64,000 nt of DNA from Gulosibacter molinativorax (GTDB taxonomy: Bacteria; Actinomycetota; Actinomycetes; Actinomycetales; Microbacteriaceae), in assembly GCF_003010915.2 (NCBI RefSeq), contig NZ_CP028426.1, forward strand, positions 3,038,001 to 3,102,000, read 5' to 3'. Made by a program: the position numbers and the translations under genes. Below the pieces are notes generated by a model. That model had not been told where the DNA came from and searched no databases. It was given only the letters and a program-made list of their open reading frames with translations. Positions 43,802-53,177 of the stretch are shown piece after piece (the first letter of the stretch is position 1; the number at the start of each line of letters is the position of its first letter).

Positions 43802-45631
43802 TTAGTACTTGCGTTCCTGTGGCACGTAGTGCGTCATGCGCACCGGCTTCTTGCCGAGGGTGATGTGGTCGGCGGGGTTCGCCGAGCGACGGTCACCGGT
43901 CAGGTACGCCATGGTGTGGTGCATCCAGTTCTCGTCGTCGCGCTTCGGGAAGTCGTCGCGCATGTGGCCGCCGCGCGATTCCTCGCGGTTCAGGGCGGTG
44001 AAGGTGACGACCTCGGCGAGGTCGAGCAGGAAGCCCAGCTCGATCGCCTCGAGCAGCTCCGTGTTGTACCGCAGGCCCTTGTCGCTGACGTGGATGTTCT
44101 GGTAGCGCTCGCGCAGCTCGTGGATGACCTTGGTCGCGACGTTGAGCGTGTCGGCGGTGCGGAACACCTGGACGTTCGTGTCCATGGTCTCCTGCAGCTC
44201 GCGGCGCAGGTCGGCGACCGACTCGGTGCCGGCCGAGTCGCGGAGGTTGCGCACGAGCGTGCGAACGAACTCGTCGGCGTCGTCGGGGAGCGGCGCGTAC
44301 TCCGCAGTCTTGGCGTACTCGACCGCGTTGCGGCCGGCACGCTTGCCGAAGACGTTGATGTCCAGCAGCGAGTTGGTGCCGAGGCGGTTGGAGCCGTGCA
44401 CCGAAACGCACGCGCACTCACCCGCGGCGAACAGGCCGGGAACGACGGTGTCGTTGTCGTCCGAGATGACCTGCGCGTCGTTGTTCGTCGGGATGCCGCC
44501 CATCGCGTAGTGCGCGGTGGGGTAGACCGGCACCGGCTCGGTGACGGGGTCGACTCCGAGGTAGGTGCGGGCGAACTCGGTGATGTCCGGGAGCTTCGTC
44601 TCGAGCACCTCGGCACCGAGGTGGGTGCAGTCGAGGTAGACGTAGTCCTTGTTCGGGCCGGCGCCGCGACCTTCGAGCACTTCCTGCACCATCGAGCGGG
44701 CGACGATGTCACGCGGCGCGAGGTCCTTAATGGTCGGTGCGTAGCGCTCCATGAAGCGCTCACCCGAGTCGTTACGCAGGATCGCACCCTCACCACGCGC
44801 ACCCTCGGTGAGGAGGATGCCGAGGCCGGCGAGGCCGGTCGGGTGGAACTGGAAGAACTCCATGTCCTCGAGCGGCAGGTTGTTGCGCCAGATGATGCCG
44901 ACGCCGTCACCGGTCAGGGTGTGAGCGTTCGATGTGGTCTTGAAGACCTTGCCGAAGCCACCGGTCGCGAAGACGATCGACTTGCCCTGGAAGACGTGCA
45001 GGTCGCCGGTCTTCAGCTCGTACGCGATGACCGCCGAAGGGGTCTTCACGCCGTCGACCATCGTGAAGGCGACGTCGAGCGCGTAGTACTCGTTGAAGAA
45101 GCGGATGTTGTGTTTGACGCAGTTCTGGTACAGCGTCTGCAGAATCATGTGGCCGGTACGGTCGGCTGCGTAGCACGCACGACGAACGGGAGCCTTACCG
45201 TGGTCGCGGGTGTGACCACCGAAGCGACGCTGGTCGATCTTGCCCTCGGGCGTACGGTTGAACGGCAGACCCATGTTCTCGAGGTCGAGGACCGCGTCGA
45301 TCGCTTCCTTCGCGAGGATCTCAGCCGAGTCCTGGTCGACGAGGTAGTCGCCACCCTTGACGGTGTCGTAGGTGTGCCACTCCCAGTTGTCTTCCTCGAC
45401 GTTGGCCAGCGCGGCGGCCATACCACCCTGCGCCGCACCGGTGTGCGAGCGGGTCGGGTAGAGCTTCGTGACAACGTCAACGACGGCACCGGTGCCCGCA
45501 GCCTCTGCGGCCTCAATCGCGGCACGCATGCCCGCGCCACCCGCACCAACGATGACAACCTCGTTGCGGTGGTAGTGAATCTTTACGCCGTCAACTTCCT
45601 TGACGGTGTCCTTGAGCTGTTCTGCAGCCAT
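43802..45631 (-). CDS. sdhA: Succinate dehydrogenase flavoprotein subunit
   Basis: 609 aa. Oxidises succinate to fumarate. FAD-binding VVIVGAGGAGMRAAIEAAEA at the N-terminus; the covalent-FAD histidine is in PTRSHTGAAQGG. Active-site regions: GGHTRDHGKAPVRRACYAADRTGH (in two parts), EFFQFHPTGL, HLG and the HYAMGGIPTN block, ending in a C-terminal helical domain with REESRGGHMRDDFP. Length and motifs are typical. Confidence 0.98.
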   Translation of the reverse strand: MAAEQLKDTVKEVDGVKIHYHRNEVVIVGAGGAGMRAAIEAAEAAGTGAVVDVVTKLYPTRSHTGAAQGGMAAALANVEEDNWEWHTYDTVKGGDYLVDQDSAEILAKEAIDAVLDLENMGLPFNRTPEGKIDQRRFGGHTRDHGKAPVRRACYAADRTGHMILQTLYQNCVKHNIRFFNEYYALDVAFTMVDGVKTPSAVIAYELKTGDLHVFQGKSIVFATGGFGKVFKTTSNAHTLTGDGVGIIWRNNLPLEDMEFFQFHPTGLAGLGILLTEGARGEGAILRNDSGERFMERYAPTIKDLAPRDIVARSMVQEVLEGRGAGPNKDYVYLDCTHLGAEVLETKLPDITEFARTYLGVDPVTEPVPVYPTAHYAMGGIPTNNDAQVISDDNDTVVPGLFAAGECACVSVHGSNRLGTNSLLDINVFGKRAGRNAVEYAKTAEYAPLPDDADEFVRTLVRNLRDSAGTESVADLRRELQETMDTNVQVFRTADTLNVATKVIHELRERYQNIHVSDKGLRYNTELLEAIELGFLLDLAEVVTFTALNREESRGGHMRDDFPKRDDENWMHHTMAYLTGDRRSANPADHITLGKKPVRMTHYVPQERKY

Positions 45632-45669
45632 ATGTCTGAATTCTCTTCCTTAGGGCGAATAAACCGGGA

Positions 45670-46116
45670 CTACGAGCAGATGGATGCGGAACCCGGGCCC
45701 TGGACGCAGGGCTCAACGGCGAACACGATCAGCACGATCAGGCCGAGAACGATCTCGACGATGCAGGCAATCCAGAGGGTCGTGATGAGCGCCTTGCGGG
45801 GGCCAGGCTTGTACACGTAGTCGTTGACGATGGTGCGCATACCGTTCGTACCGTGGATGAGCGCGAGCACGAGCAGCAGCGCATCCCAGATCAGCCAGAA
45901 CGGCACCGAGAACTTCTCGGCAACCACGAACTCGAACCCGATTTGGCTCACGCCGTCGCCGGCGACGAGGTTCGAGTAGAGGTGCACAAACACGAGGAAG
46001 ATCAGCAGCACACCCGAGATGCGCATGAAGGACCAGCCGATGCGCTCCCAGTTCTTGCCACTCTGCTTGCGCTCAGAAAGCGGGGTACGCGGATATTCGA
46101 CAGCTTCGATAGTCAT
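45670..46116 (-). CDS. sdhD: Succinate dehydrogenase membrane anchor subunit
   Basis: 148 aa, three hydrophobic helices (about 30-52, 68-92, 110-135). WERIGWSFMRISGVLLIFLV starts the membrane part with a conserved Ser/Arg near the quinone site; a His in LVFVHLYSNL could ligate heme b. Lies between sdhC and sdhA with GGGAGA upstream. Confidence 0.93.
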   Translation of the reverse strand: MTIEAVEYPRTPLSERKQSGKNWERIGWSFMRISGVLLIFLVFVHLYSNLVAGDGVSQIGFEFVVAEKFSVPFWLIWDALLLVLALIHGTNGMRTIVNDYVYKPGPRKALITTLWIACIVEIVLGLIVLIVFAVEPCVQGPGSASICS

Positions 46117-46134
46117 TGTTCGTCTCCCTACTTT

Positions 46135-46557
46135 CTAGTGGCTGAATACGTTGGTTAGGTGCACGATGGCGAAGGGCACCATTACGACGACCCAGACGCC
46201 AACGACGATCCAGAACATGAGCTTCTGGTGGCGGGTTCCGCCAGGCATGAAGTCGACGAGGATGATGCGCAGACCGTTGAACGCGTGGTACACGATCGCG
46301 CCAACCAGGCCGAGCTCACCAATACCCATGAGCGGGGTCTTGTACGCGCCGATCACGGCGTCGTAGACCTCGGGGCTCACGAGCAGCAACGCGCTGTCGA
46401 GCACGTGCACGAGGAGGAAGAAGAAAATTGCGACACCGGTAATGCGGTGAAGTACCCACGACCACATGCCCTCGTTGCCGCGGTAAAGGCTCCCACCGAG
46501 AGCCTTTTTCTTACCGGACTGAGGGGCGGTCGGGGTGCCCGTCTGAACAGCTGACAC
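46135..46557 (-). CDS. sdhC: Succinate dehydrogenase cytochrome b556 subunit
   Basis: 140 aa from a GTG at 46557 with GAAGGGTAG upstream; a longer reading to 46638 lacks support. Three membrane helices. Family motif SLYRGNEGMWSWVLHRITGVAIF with conserved Ser/Arg, and a heme-ligand His in LVGAIVYHAFNGLRIIL. First gene of sdhCDAB. Confidence 0.94.
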   Translation of the reverse strand: MSAVQTGTPTAPQSGKKKALGGSLYRGNEGMWSWVLHRITGVAIFFFLLVHVLDSALLLVSPEVYDAVIGAYKTPLMGIGELGLVGAIVYHAFNGLRIILVDFMPGGTRHQKLMFWIVVGVWVVVMVPFAIVHLTNVFSH

Positions 46558-46706
46558 GGAACTACCCTTCTGTGTTGATGAGGCCCGGCGGCAGTGGCGT
46601 CGCTCGGGGCGGAGGCCTACGCATACACGAATACGCACGCAACTGTATGCCCAACTGTACCGTTATTTCAGCGGGTCCGCGGCCAACGGTGGTAGGGCAG
46701 CAGGTC

Positions 46707-47873
46707 CTAGCGGATTTGGGTGGATGCGCTGATCGCGGGCGCGAGATCGCCGCGCTTTTGCGCGATTACAAACTTGTAATGACCGAGCAGTTCGTCGCAG
46801 ATTCGTTCCCACGAGCGGCCGATCACGCGTCGGCGCCCCGCCTCACCCATCCGGGCTCGTAGTGCCGGATCGGATGCGAGGCGAGCGACGTAGCGGCGCA
46901 TCGAGTCGGAGCCGCGCGAGACATCGGGATCGAAGAGGTATCCGTCGCCACCGTGGGTGACGAGATCGATCGGCCCACCCGCGAGCGGAGCGACGACTGG
47001 CGTGCCAGACGCGTGCGCTTCCTGCAAAGTTTGCCCGAACGTCTCCTCCGTACCCGTGTGCACGAATACGTCAAACGTGGCGTACGCCATCGCGAGCTCG
47101 CGCCCGCCCTTGCGGCCGAGGAAATGCACGGGGATGTGGCGCAGCTTCTCCTGAAGCACGTCAGACGAGGGCCCGTCGCCGACAACGGCGACCTGGATGT
47201 TCGGGATGCCGCGCAGTTGCGCGAGCCGCTCGACCTGCTTCTCCGGCGCAAGGCGACCGACGTAGCCAATGACCACCTCGTCGGGGCGAGCGATGGCTGC
47301 GCGCAGAGCCCGCGCATCCTCTTCGAGCCGGTTGTCGGGGTGGTAGGTGACGAGGTCGACGCCACGGCCCCAGCGCTCGACGCGTTCGATGCGCTGCCGG
47401 GCCAAGTCTCGAATGGATGCGGTGGAGGGTGCGAGCGTGAGGTCGGCCTGGTTGTGCACCATTCGGAACAGCGACCACGTCGCGTCGCGCATGAAGCCGA
47501 GCCCGTTGCGCTCGGAGTAGCCGGCGACGTCGGTCTGGAAGATCGCTACCGAGGGGATGCCGCGGCGGCGGGCCGCGGAGATCGCGTGGCCACCGAGGAA
47601 GGCGGGCGAGGCGGCGTGGAGCACGTCGGGCTTGAAATCGTCGAGGATGCGCTGCACCTGCGGGGTGGGTAGGCCTACGGGGAACTCGCGGTAGTTGAAC
47701 GTGGCGACCTCATGCACCGGGAATCCCGCGTATTCGGTGGGGGCACCCGCGGCGGGACAGATCACGATCGCGTCGTGGCCACGCAGGGCGAGGTGATCGA
47801 GCACCTTCTTCACCGAATTCGTGACACCGTTGACTGTTGGCAGAAAACTTTCGGTAACAACGGCAACACGCAT
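46707..47873 (-). CDS. GT4 glycosyltransferase, GDP-mannose-dependent (MgtA/PimB-like)
   Basis: 388 aa from the ATG at 47873, which starts exactly at MRVAVVTESFLPTVNGVTNS, the conserved N-terminus of PimB'/MgtA mannosyltransferases. Donor-site motifs: GYVGRLAPEKQVERL and the E-x7-E block GTEETFGQTLQEAHASG. The acceptor domain has FQTDVAGYSERNGL. Probably adds mannose to a lipid (phosphatidylinositol or glucuronosyl-diacylglycerol) at the inner face of the membrane. Longer starts up to 47978 would cross the divergent promoter. Faces the manC-type gene that makes GDP-mannose. Confidence 0.9.
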   Translation of the reverse strand: MRVAVVTESFLPTVNGVTNSVKKVLDHLALRGHDAIVICPAAGAPTEYAGFPVHEVATFNYREFPVGLPTPQVQRILDDFKPDVLHAASPAFLGGHAISAARRRGIPSVAIFQTDVAGYSERNGLGFMRDATWSLFRMVHNQADLTLAPSTASIRDLARQRIERVERWGRGVDLVTYHPDNRLEEDARALRAAIARPDEVVIGYVGRLAPEKQVERLAQLRGIPNIQVAVVGDGPSSDVLQEKLRHIPVHFLGRKGGRELAMAYATFDVFVHTGTEETFGQTLQEAHASGTPVVAPLAGGPIDLVTHGGDGYLFDPDVSRGSDSMRRYVARLASDPALRARMGEAGRRRVIGRSWERICDELLGHYKFVIAQKRGDLAPAISASTQIR

Positions 47874-47964
47874 AACACCAGAGGGTAAAGCGAAATAGTT
47901 ACTGAGGAGTAAACGCATGGAAACGAAGCCGCATTCTTTGCTGTGACCCGATACGCTCGAGCGC

Positions 47965-49086
47965 ATGCTCGCTTCCAACCCCGATCATTTTTATGCCGTG
48001 ATTCCTGCGGGAGGCGCAGGGTCTCGGTTATGGCCACTCAGTCGGGCCGGGCGTCCCAAGTTCCTGCGCGACATTGCGGGGACAGGCGCGACGCTGCTGC
48101 GCTCGACCTGGGATCGCCTCGTGCCGCTTACCGGCGAGGATCACATCATGGTGGTGACGGGCGACGCGCACGCGAACGAGGTGCGTGCGCAGCTGCCCGA
48201 GTTGGGCGAGCACAACATCGTGCTTGAGTCCGAGGGTCGTGACTCAACCGTCGCGATCGGGCTGGCCGCGGCCATCCTCGAGCGGCGTCACCCGGGCGCG
48301 GTTGTCGGTTCGTTTGCGGCCGACCACCTGATCAGCGCCGGCGGGCGCTTCCGCCGCGCCGTTCGCGAGGCCGTCAGGGCCGCTGACGAGGGCCATATCG
48401 TGACCATCGGCATCCAGCCGATCGCCCCGTCCACCGCGTTTGGCTATATCCGAGCGGGTGAGCCGCTCGAGATCCACGGAGCGCCGTCGGCGCGACTCGT
48501 GGACGAGTTCGTAGAGAAGCCGAACGAGGGAACCGCGCGGCGCTATGTCGCTTCGGGTGAGTACCTCTGGAACGCGGGCATGTTCATCGCGAAGACGCAG
48601 CGCTTACTTGATGAGCTCGCCGAGAACGCCCCCGAACTCGCGGCGGGAATTAACGAGATCGCGGATGCTTGGGATACGCCCGAGCGCGCCGACGTCGTTT
48701 CCCGCGTGTGGCCGGGCCTCGAGAAGATCGCAATCGACTACACGGTCGCGGAGCCCGCGGCGAAGAAGGGTGCGCTCGCGGTTATTCCCGGATTCTTCGG
48801 TTGGGATGACGTCGGCGACTTCGCGTCGGTCTCCCGTGTACACCAGGCGGCGAACGTCTGCGACCACGAGGTGCAGGTGATCGGCGAGCGCGAGCGCGTG
48901 GTGTCGACCGGGGCGACCGGCATCGTGATCTCGGAGACGGAGCGCGTCGTCGCGGTCGCCGGTGTGAATAACATCATCGTGGTCGATACGGAGGATGCGT
49001 TGTTGGTCACCGACCGCGCAAATGCCCAGCGGGTCAAAGAGATTGTCAACCTCCTCAAGGAATCGGCGCATCCCGAAGTGTTATAA
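47965..49086 (+). CDS. manC: Mannose-1-phosphate guanylyltransferase
   Basis: 373 aa, nucleotidyltransferase domain only (no isomerase half). Makes GDP-mannose from GTP and mannose-1-phosphate. Signature AVIPAGGAGSRLWPLSRAGRPKFL at the start (G-x-G-x-R-L ... P-K), PAD-type block SFAADHLIS, VEKP in DEFVEKPNEG, and the GFFGWDDVGDF motif for substrate. The 91-bp gap to the divergent GT4 gene holds both promoters. Confidence 0.94.
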   Translation: MLASNPDHFYAVIPAGGAGSRLWPLSRAGRPKFLRDIAGTGATLLRSTWDRLVPLTGEDHIMVVTGDAHANEVRAQLPELGEHNIVLESEGRDSTVAIGLAAAILERRHPGAVVGSFAADHLISAGGRFRRAVREAVRAADEGHIVTIGIQPIAPSTAFGYIRAGEPLEIHGAPSARLVDEFVEKPNEGTARRYVASGEYLWNAGMFIAKTQRLLDELAENAPELAAGINEIADAWDTPERADVVSRVWPGLEKIAIDYTVAEPAAKKGALAVIPGFFGWDDVGDFASVSRVHQAANVCDHEVQVIGERERVVSTGATGIVISETERVVAVAGVNNIIVVDTEDALLVTDRANAQRVKEIVNLLKESAHPEVL

Positions 49087-49129
49087 CGCGTCGACTTCAA
49101 AAAGGAATCGAAAAAGGCTGATCGCGAGC

Positions 49130-49135
49130 TAGAAT
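49130..49135 (+). promoter_or_regulatory. Possible -10 box of the nucleoside transport operon
   Basis: TAGAAT at 49130-49135, about 54 bp ahead of the bmp start, in an AT-rich gap (49087-49188). The -35 region is weak. The gene itself has a strong CAGGAGG ribosome site. Confidence 0.35.
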
Positions 49136-49188
49136 CTGGGGCAATACCGTTTTTCGCTATGGAGCGGAAATAAACAGGAGGTTGTACC

Positions 49189-50298
49189 GTGCCCAAACGA
49201 AACAGATTGATTCCGTTCATCGGCATTGCTGCGGTCGGCGCACTCGCGCTTAGCGCGTGTGGCCAGGCCCCGGACTCGCCCGAATCGACCGGCGGCGCTG
49301 CCGGCGATGGCGCGACAGACGCCAGCGACTTCACGGCCTGCATGGTCTCGGATGAGGGTGGCTTCGACGACAAGTCGTTCAACCAGTTGGCACACAAGGG
49401 CCTCACCGACGCCGAAGAGAAGCTCGGGATCAACACGCTCGAAGCAGAGTCGACGAGCCCCGACGACTTCAACCCGAACCTCCAGACGATGGTGGACTCG
49501 GGCTGCAACATCATCATCCCCGTCGGCTTCATGCTCGCCGACGCAACCCAGGCCGCGGCGGACGCCAACCCGGACACGAACTTCGCGATCGTCGACGTTG
49601 ACTACCTCCAGGGCGACAACCTCCTGCAGATCAACTACGACACCGCTCAGGCCGCGTTCCTCGCGGGCTACGCCGCAGCGGGCTACTCGGAGGCAGGCAC
49701 CGTCGCGACATACGGTGGCGCGCAGATTCCTTCGGTGACGATCTTCATGGATGGCTTCGCGGACGGCGTCGCCTACCACAACGAGCAGAAGGGTACCGAC
49801 GTCAAGGTCCTCGGCTGGAACGTCGAGTCGCAGACCGGTGAGTTCGTCGGAAACTTCACCGACAACACGAAGGCAAAGCAGATCACCGAGGGCTTCCTTG
49901 CCCAGGGTGCTGACGTAATCCTGCCGGTTGGTGGCCCGCTGTACCAGGGTGGTGCAGAGGCGATCCGTGCGGATGGCAACTCGGCTGTTCTGCTCGGTGT
50001 TGACAGCGACCTCACCGTGGGGGAGCCGGGCTACTCAGACATCATCTTCGTGTCGATCCTGAAGGGTCTCGACGTCACCGTCCTTGACGCCATCGAGACG
50101 GCAGTGAACGGTGAATTCGCCGGCGGTACGGTCTACACCGGCACGCTCGAGAACAACGGCGTTGGCCTCTCCGGATTCGGTGAGTTCGAGTCGAAGCTGC
50201 CCGACGGGATGCTCGAGGAACTCGACACCATCAAGGAAGGCATCATCTCCGGCGACATCGTCGTAGAGTCGCCGTCTTCGCCGAAGGCTGCTGAGTAA
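49189..50298 (+). CDS. BMP-family nucleoside-binding lipoprotein
   Basis: 369 aa. GTG start with CAGGAGG 6-7 bases upstream. Signal peptide with lipobox LSAC (Cys about 24). Mature domain: ACMVSDEGGFDDKSFNQLAHKG is the Bmp/PnrA family start, with VGFMLADATQAAADANPDTNFAIVD in the ligand region (read in parts). PnrA-type proteins bind purine nucleosides. The next genes encode the matching ABC ATPase and two permeases plus nucleoside enzymes, which strongly supports nucleoside uptake. Confidence 0.93.
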   Translation: MPKRNRLIPFIGIAAVGALALSACGQAPDSPESTGGAAGDGATDASDFTACMVSDEGGFDDKSFNQLAHKGLTDAEEKLGINTLEAESTSPDDFNPNLQTMVDSGCNIIIPVGFMLADATQAAADANPDTNFAIVDVDYLQGDNLLQINYDTAQAAFLAGYAAAGYSEAGTVATYGGAQIPSVTIFMDGFADGVAYHNEQKGTDVKVLGWNVESQTGEFVGNFTDNTKAKQITEGFLAQGADVILPVGGPLYQGGAEAIRADGNSAVLLGVDSDLTVGEPGYSDIIFVSILKGLDVTVLDAIETAVNGEFAGGTVYTGTLENNGVGLSGFGEFESKLPDGMLEELDTIKEGIISGDIVVESPSSPKAAE

Positions 50299-50310
50299 CC
50301 ATCCGACTAC

Positions 50311-50361
50311 GACCCCGGCATCCTGGCAGCATGTTCCGCATCCTGCCGGGATGCCGGGGTC
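50311..50361 (+). terminator. Intraoperonic hairpin after the binding-protein gene
   Basis: GACCCCGGCATCC and GGATGCCGGGGTC form a perfect 13-bp stem that continues inward to about 19 bp with one G-T pair; the loop is 13 nt. There is no U-run. It is 13 bp past the binding-protein stop and 64 bp before the ATPase start. Likely a partial terminator or mRNA stabiliser that keeps binding protein in excess. Confidence 0.6.
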
Positions 50362-50424
50362 GGATCGCCCTAACAACTCAATCCTCGGCCGCTGACGGCC
50401 GAGACCCGGAGAAGAAGCGAGACG

Positions 50425-51933
50425 ATGAAACTCGAGCTACGTGGGATTACGAAGCGCTTCGGTAGCTTCACCGCCAACGACAACATTGACCTCACCGTGG
50501 AATCTGGCGAGATCCACAGCCTGCTCGGCGAGAACGGTGCGGGTAAGTCCACCCTGATGAATGTGCTTTACGGCCTCTATGAGCCGGAAGAGGGGCAGAT
50601 TCTGCTGGATGGGGTGGAACAGAAATTCTCCGGGCCCGGCGACGCGATTGACGCGGGAATCGGCATGGTGCACCAGCACTTCATGCTCGTCCCCGTGTTC
50701 ACGGTCGCCGAGAACCTCATGCTCGGCCGCGAACCGACTCGCGGGCCGGGCATCCTGGATCTCAAGCAGTCGCGCGAGCGCGTGCGCGAGATCTCGGACC
50801 GATTCGGGTTCCACATCAACCCGGACGACAAGATCGAAGACCTGTCCGTCGGACAGCAGCAGCGAGTCGAGATCATTAAGGCGCTCTCGCAAGAGGCCAG
50901 TATTCTCGTGCTCGATGAGCCCACCGCCGTGCTCACGCCGCAGGAGACTGACGAGCTGATGTCGATCATGGACCAGCTACGCAAGCAAGGCACCTCGATT
51001 GTCTTTATCTCGCACAAGCTCCGCGAGGTCCGCCAGGTGAGCGACAAGATCTCGGTCATTCGCCGAGGGAAGATCGTCGGCGATGCCGATCCCAGCGCAT
51101 CCAACGAGGAACTCGCGTCCCTCATGGTCGGCCGTGCGGTGGATCTCTCGGTAGACAAGGCGCCCGCGAAACCCGGCAACGCAGACTTCCAGGTCCGCGA
51201 CCTCACCGTCTTTAACACGGCCGGTGCCGTGCAGATCGACAAGCTTTCATTCGACATCCACGGCGGCGAGATCCTTGTTGTCGCGGGTGTCCAGGGCAAC
51301 GGTCAGACGGAGCTAGCGGAGGCGATCCTCGGCCTGAGCCCGAATACGCAGGGCTCGATCACGCTGCTTGGCAAGGAAATGCTCACGCAGTCGGTGCGCA
51401 AGAACCTCGACTCGGGCCTCGGGTTCGTACCGGAGGACCGCAACGAGGACGGCCTCGTGGGCGAGTTCACGATCGCCGAGAACGTCATCCTCGACCGTGT
51501 CGACCACCAACCGTTCTCGAAGTTCGGTGCGCTCCAGCTCGTCACGATCCGCGACTATGCCGCGAAAGCCGTCGAGGATTTCGACATTCGCACGCCCTCG
51601 ATCGAGACGCATGCCGGTCGGCTCTCGGGCGGAAACCAGCAGAAGGTCGTGCTGGCGCGCGAACTCGGCCGCGAACTCAAGATGTTCGTCGCGTCGCAGC
51701 CGACGCGTGGTCTCGACGTCGGTTCGATCGAGTTCGTGCACAAGCAGATCGTCGCGGCGCGCGATTCGGGCATCCCCGTGCTGATCGTGTCGACCGAACT
51801 CGATGAGGTCGTGCAGCTCGCCGACCGAATCATGGTGATGTACGGCGGTCGGAGCATGGGCATCGTCCCGCCTACGACGACCCGCGAAGAGCTCGGCAAG
51901 ATGATGGCAGGAGTCCCGCATGACAACCAGTAA
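50425..51933 (+). CDS. Nucleoside ABC transporter ATP-binding protein (two ATPase domains)
   Basis: 502 aa, duplicated ATPase as in RbsA/NupA types. Domain 1: Walker [10 protein letters not shown], signature-like [11 protein letters not shown], Walker [12 protein letters not shown]. Domain 2: degenerate Walker [10 protein letters not shown], signature [15 protein letters not shown], Walker B region [12 protein letters not shown]. The degenerate second P-loop is normal for this family. ATG with GAAGAAGCGAGA upstream. Overlaps the next gene. Confidence 0.94.
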   Translation: MKLELRGITKRFGSFTANDNIDLTVESGEIHSLLGENGAGKSTLMNVLYGLYEPEEGQILLDGVEQKFSGPGDAIDAGIGMVHQHFMLVPVFTVAENLMLGREPTRGPGILDLKQSRERVREISDRFGFHINPDDKIEDLSVGQQQRVEIIKALSQEASILVLDEPTAVLTPQETDELMSIMDQLRKQGTSIVFISHKLREVRQVSDKISVIRRGKIVGDADPSASNEELASLMVGRAVDLSVDKAPAKPGNADFQVRDLTVFNTAGAVQIDKLSFDIHGGEILVVAGVQGNGQTELAEAILGLSPNTQGSITLLGKEMLTQSVRKNLDSGLGFVPEDRNEDGLVGEFTIAENVILDRVDHQPFSKFGALQLVTIRDYAAKAVEDFDIRTPSIETHAGRLSGGNQQKVVLARELGRELKMFVASQPTRGLDVGSIEFVHKQIVAARDSGIPVLIVSTELDEVVQLADRIMVMYGGRSMGIVPPTTTREELGKMMAGVPHDNQ

Positions 51934-53176
51934 CGCGTCCCTCACTCCGCCGGAGCCGAACCCGCCCGTGGACAAGGGCTCGAGCGGGTCGACCAACGCG
52001 CTCGCCGACCAGCCTTGGCGTGGCGTCTGGCGCGACATCCTCGGCGGCAACGTCGTCCGCTCGATCGTCGCGATCATCCTCGCGCTGATTATCGGGATGC
52101 TCATTGCAGTGTTCACGAATAAGGATGTACAGGACACGCTCGGGTACTTCTTCTCGCGACCGGGCGACTTCTTCAACGCGGCGGGTTCGCTCATTGGTGA
52201 TGCCGTTCGCGCAATGATCACCGGTGCGGTGTACAGCCCGACCCGCGGGTTCCAGCCGTTCCTGTCATCGTTGCAGTGGGCCACGCCGCTCGTCGCGGCC
52301 GGTCTCGGCCTCGGCGTCGCGTTCCGCGCGGGCCTGTTCAACATCGGTGGTCAAGGCCAGATGCTCGTCGGCGCGCTCTTTGCGAGCTACGTTGGGGCCA
52401 GCTGGAATCTGCCGCCCGTGCTGCACCTCATCGTTGCGATCCTCGCGGCGGTCCTCGGCGGCGCGATGTGGGCCGCGATCGTCGGCTTCCTCAAAGCACA
52501 GACCGGGGCTCACGAGGTCATCCTCACGATCATGTTCAACTGGATCGCGCACTGGGGAATCACCTACCTCCTGAAGCAGCCGCTGTTCCAGTCCGAGAAC
52601 GCCCCGGGCTTCGCGAAGGGCAAGGCCGTGCAAGCCACGGCGGTGATGCCAGAGCTCTTCAATGGCTTCGGGCTCGGCTTCGTGCTCGTGTTGCTCGCGG
52701 CGGTGCTCTACTGGTGGATCATGGACCGATCCACCGTCGGCTTCAAGATTCGCGCCGTGGGTATCAACCCGAACGCCGCGAAGACCGCGGGTATCAACGT
52801 GAAGACCGTCACCGTCGTCACGATGGCGATTTCGGGCGCGTTCATTGGCCTCGCCGCCGCAACGCAGACGCTCGAAGTACACCCGACGGGCATCGAGCCG
52901 ACGATCCACGCGGGCATCGGCTTCGACGCCATCACGGTCGCACTGCTGGGCGGCAACAGTCCCGTCGGCATCATCCTCGCCGCGCTCCTGTTCGGCCTGC
53001 TCAAGGCCGGCTCCGTCACGATGGAAATTCAGGCGGGAATTCCCCGAGACATCATCCCGGTGATCCAGGGCCTCATCGTGCTCTTCGTCGCCGCGCCGAG
53101 GTTCCTCGGCTTCCTCCCTCGGCCGACGGGCGTTAAAATCCGTGACCGCGTCGCTGCTGGAAAGGTGAAGAGCTAA
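51920..53176 (+). CDS. Nucleoside ABC transporter permease 1
   Basis: 418 aa, BPD_transp_2-type permease. A polar N-terminus of about 45 residues, then about eight or more hydrophobic segments. Family motif [24 protein letters not shown] and [21 protein letters not shown], closing [23 protein letters not shown] (read in parts). Starts inside the end of the ATPase gene, so translation is coupled. Pairs with the next permease. Confidence 0.92.
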   Translation: MTTSNASLTPPEPNPPVDKGSSGSTNALADQPWRGVWRDILGGNVVRSIVAIILALIIGMLIAVFTNKDVQDTLGYFFSRPGDFFNAAGSLIGDAVRAMITGAVYSPTRGFQPFLSSLQWATPLVAAGLGLGVAFRAGLFNIGGQGQMLVGALFASYVGASWNLPPVLHLIVAILAAVLGGAMWAAIVGFLKAQTGAHEVILTIMFNWIAHWGITYLLKQPLFQSENAPGFAKGKAVQATAVMPELFNGFGLGFVLVLLAAVLYWWIMDRSTVGFKIRAVGINPNAAKTAGINVKTVTVVTMAISGAFIGLAAATQTLEVHPTGIEPTIHAGIGFDAITVALLGGNSPVGIILAALLFGLLKAGSVTMEIQAGIPRDIIPVIQGLIVLFVAAPRFLGFLPRPTGVKIRDRVAAGKVKS

Positions 53177-53177
53177 C

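Noticed and set aside
43829..45820. A 663-codon open frame antisense to sdhA
   Set aside because: Shadow of sdhA; low complexity (V, R, D, L) and no start context or motifs.
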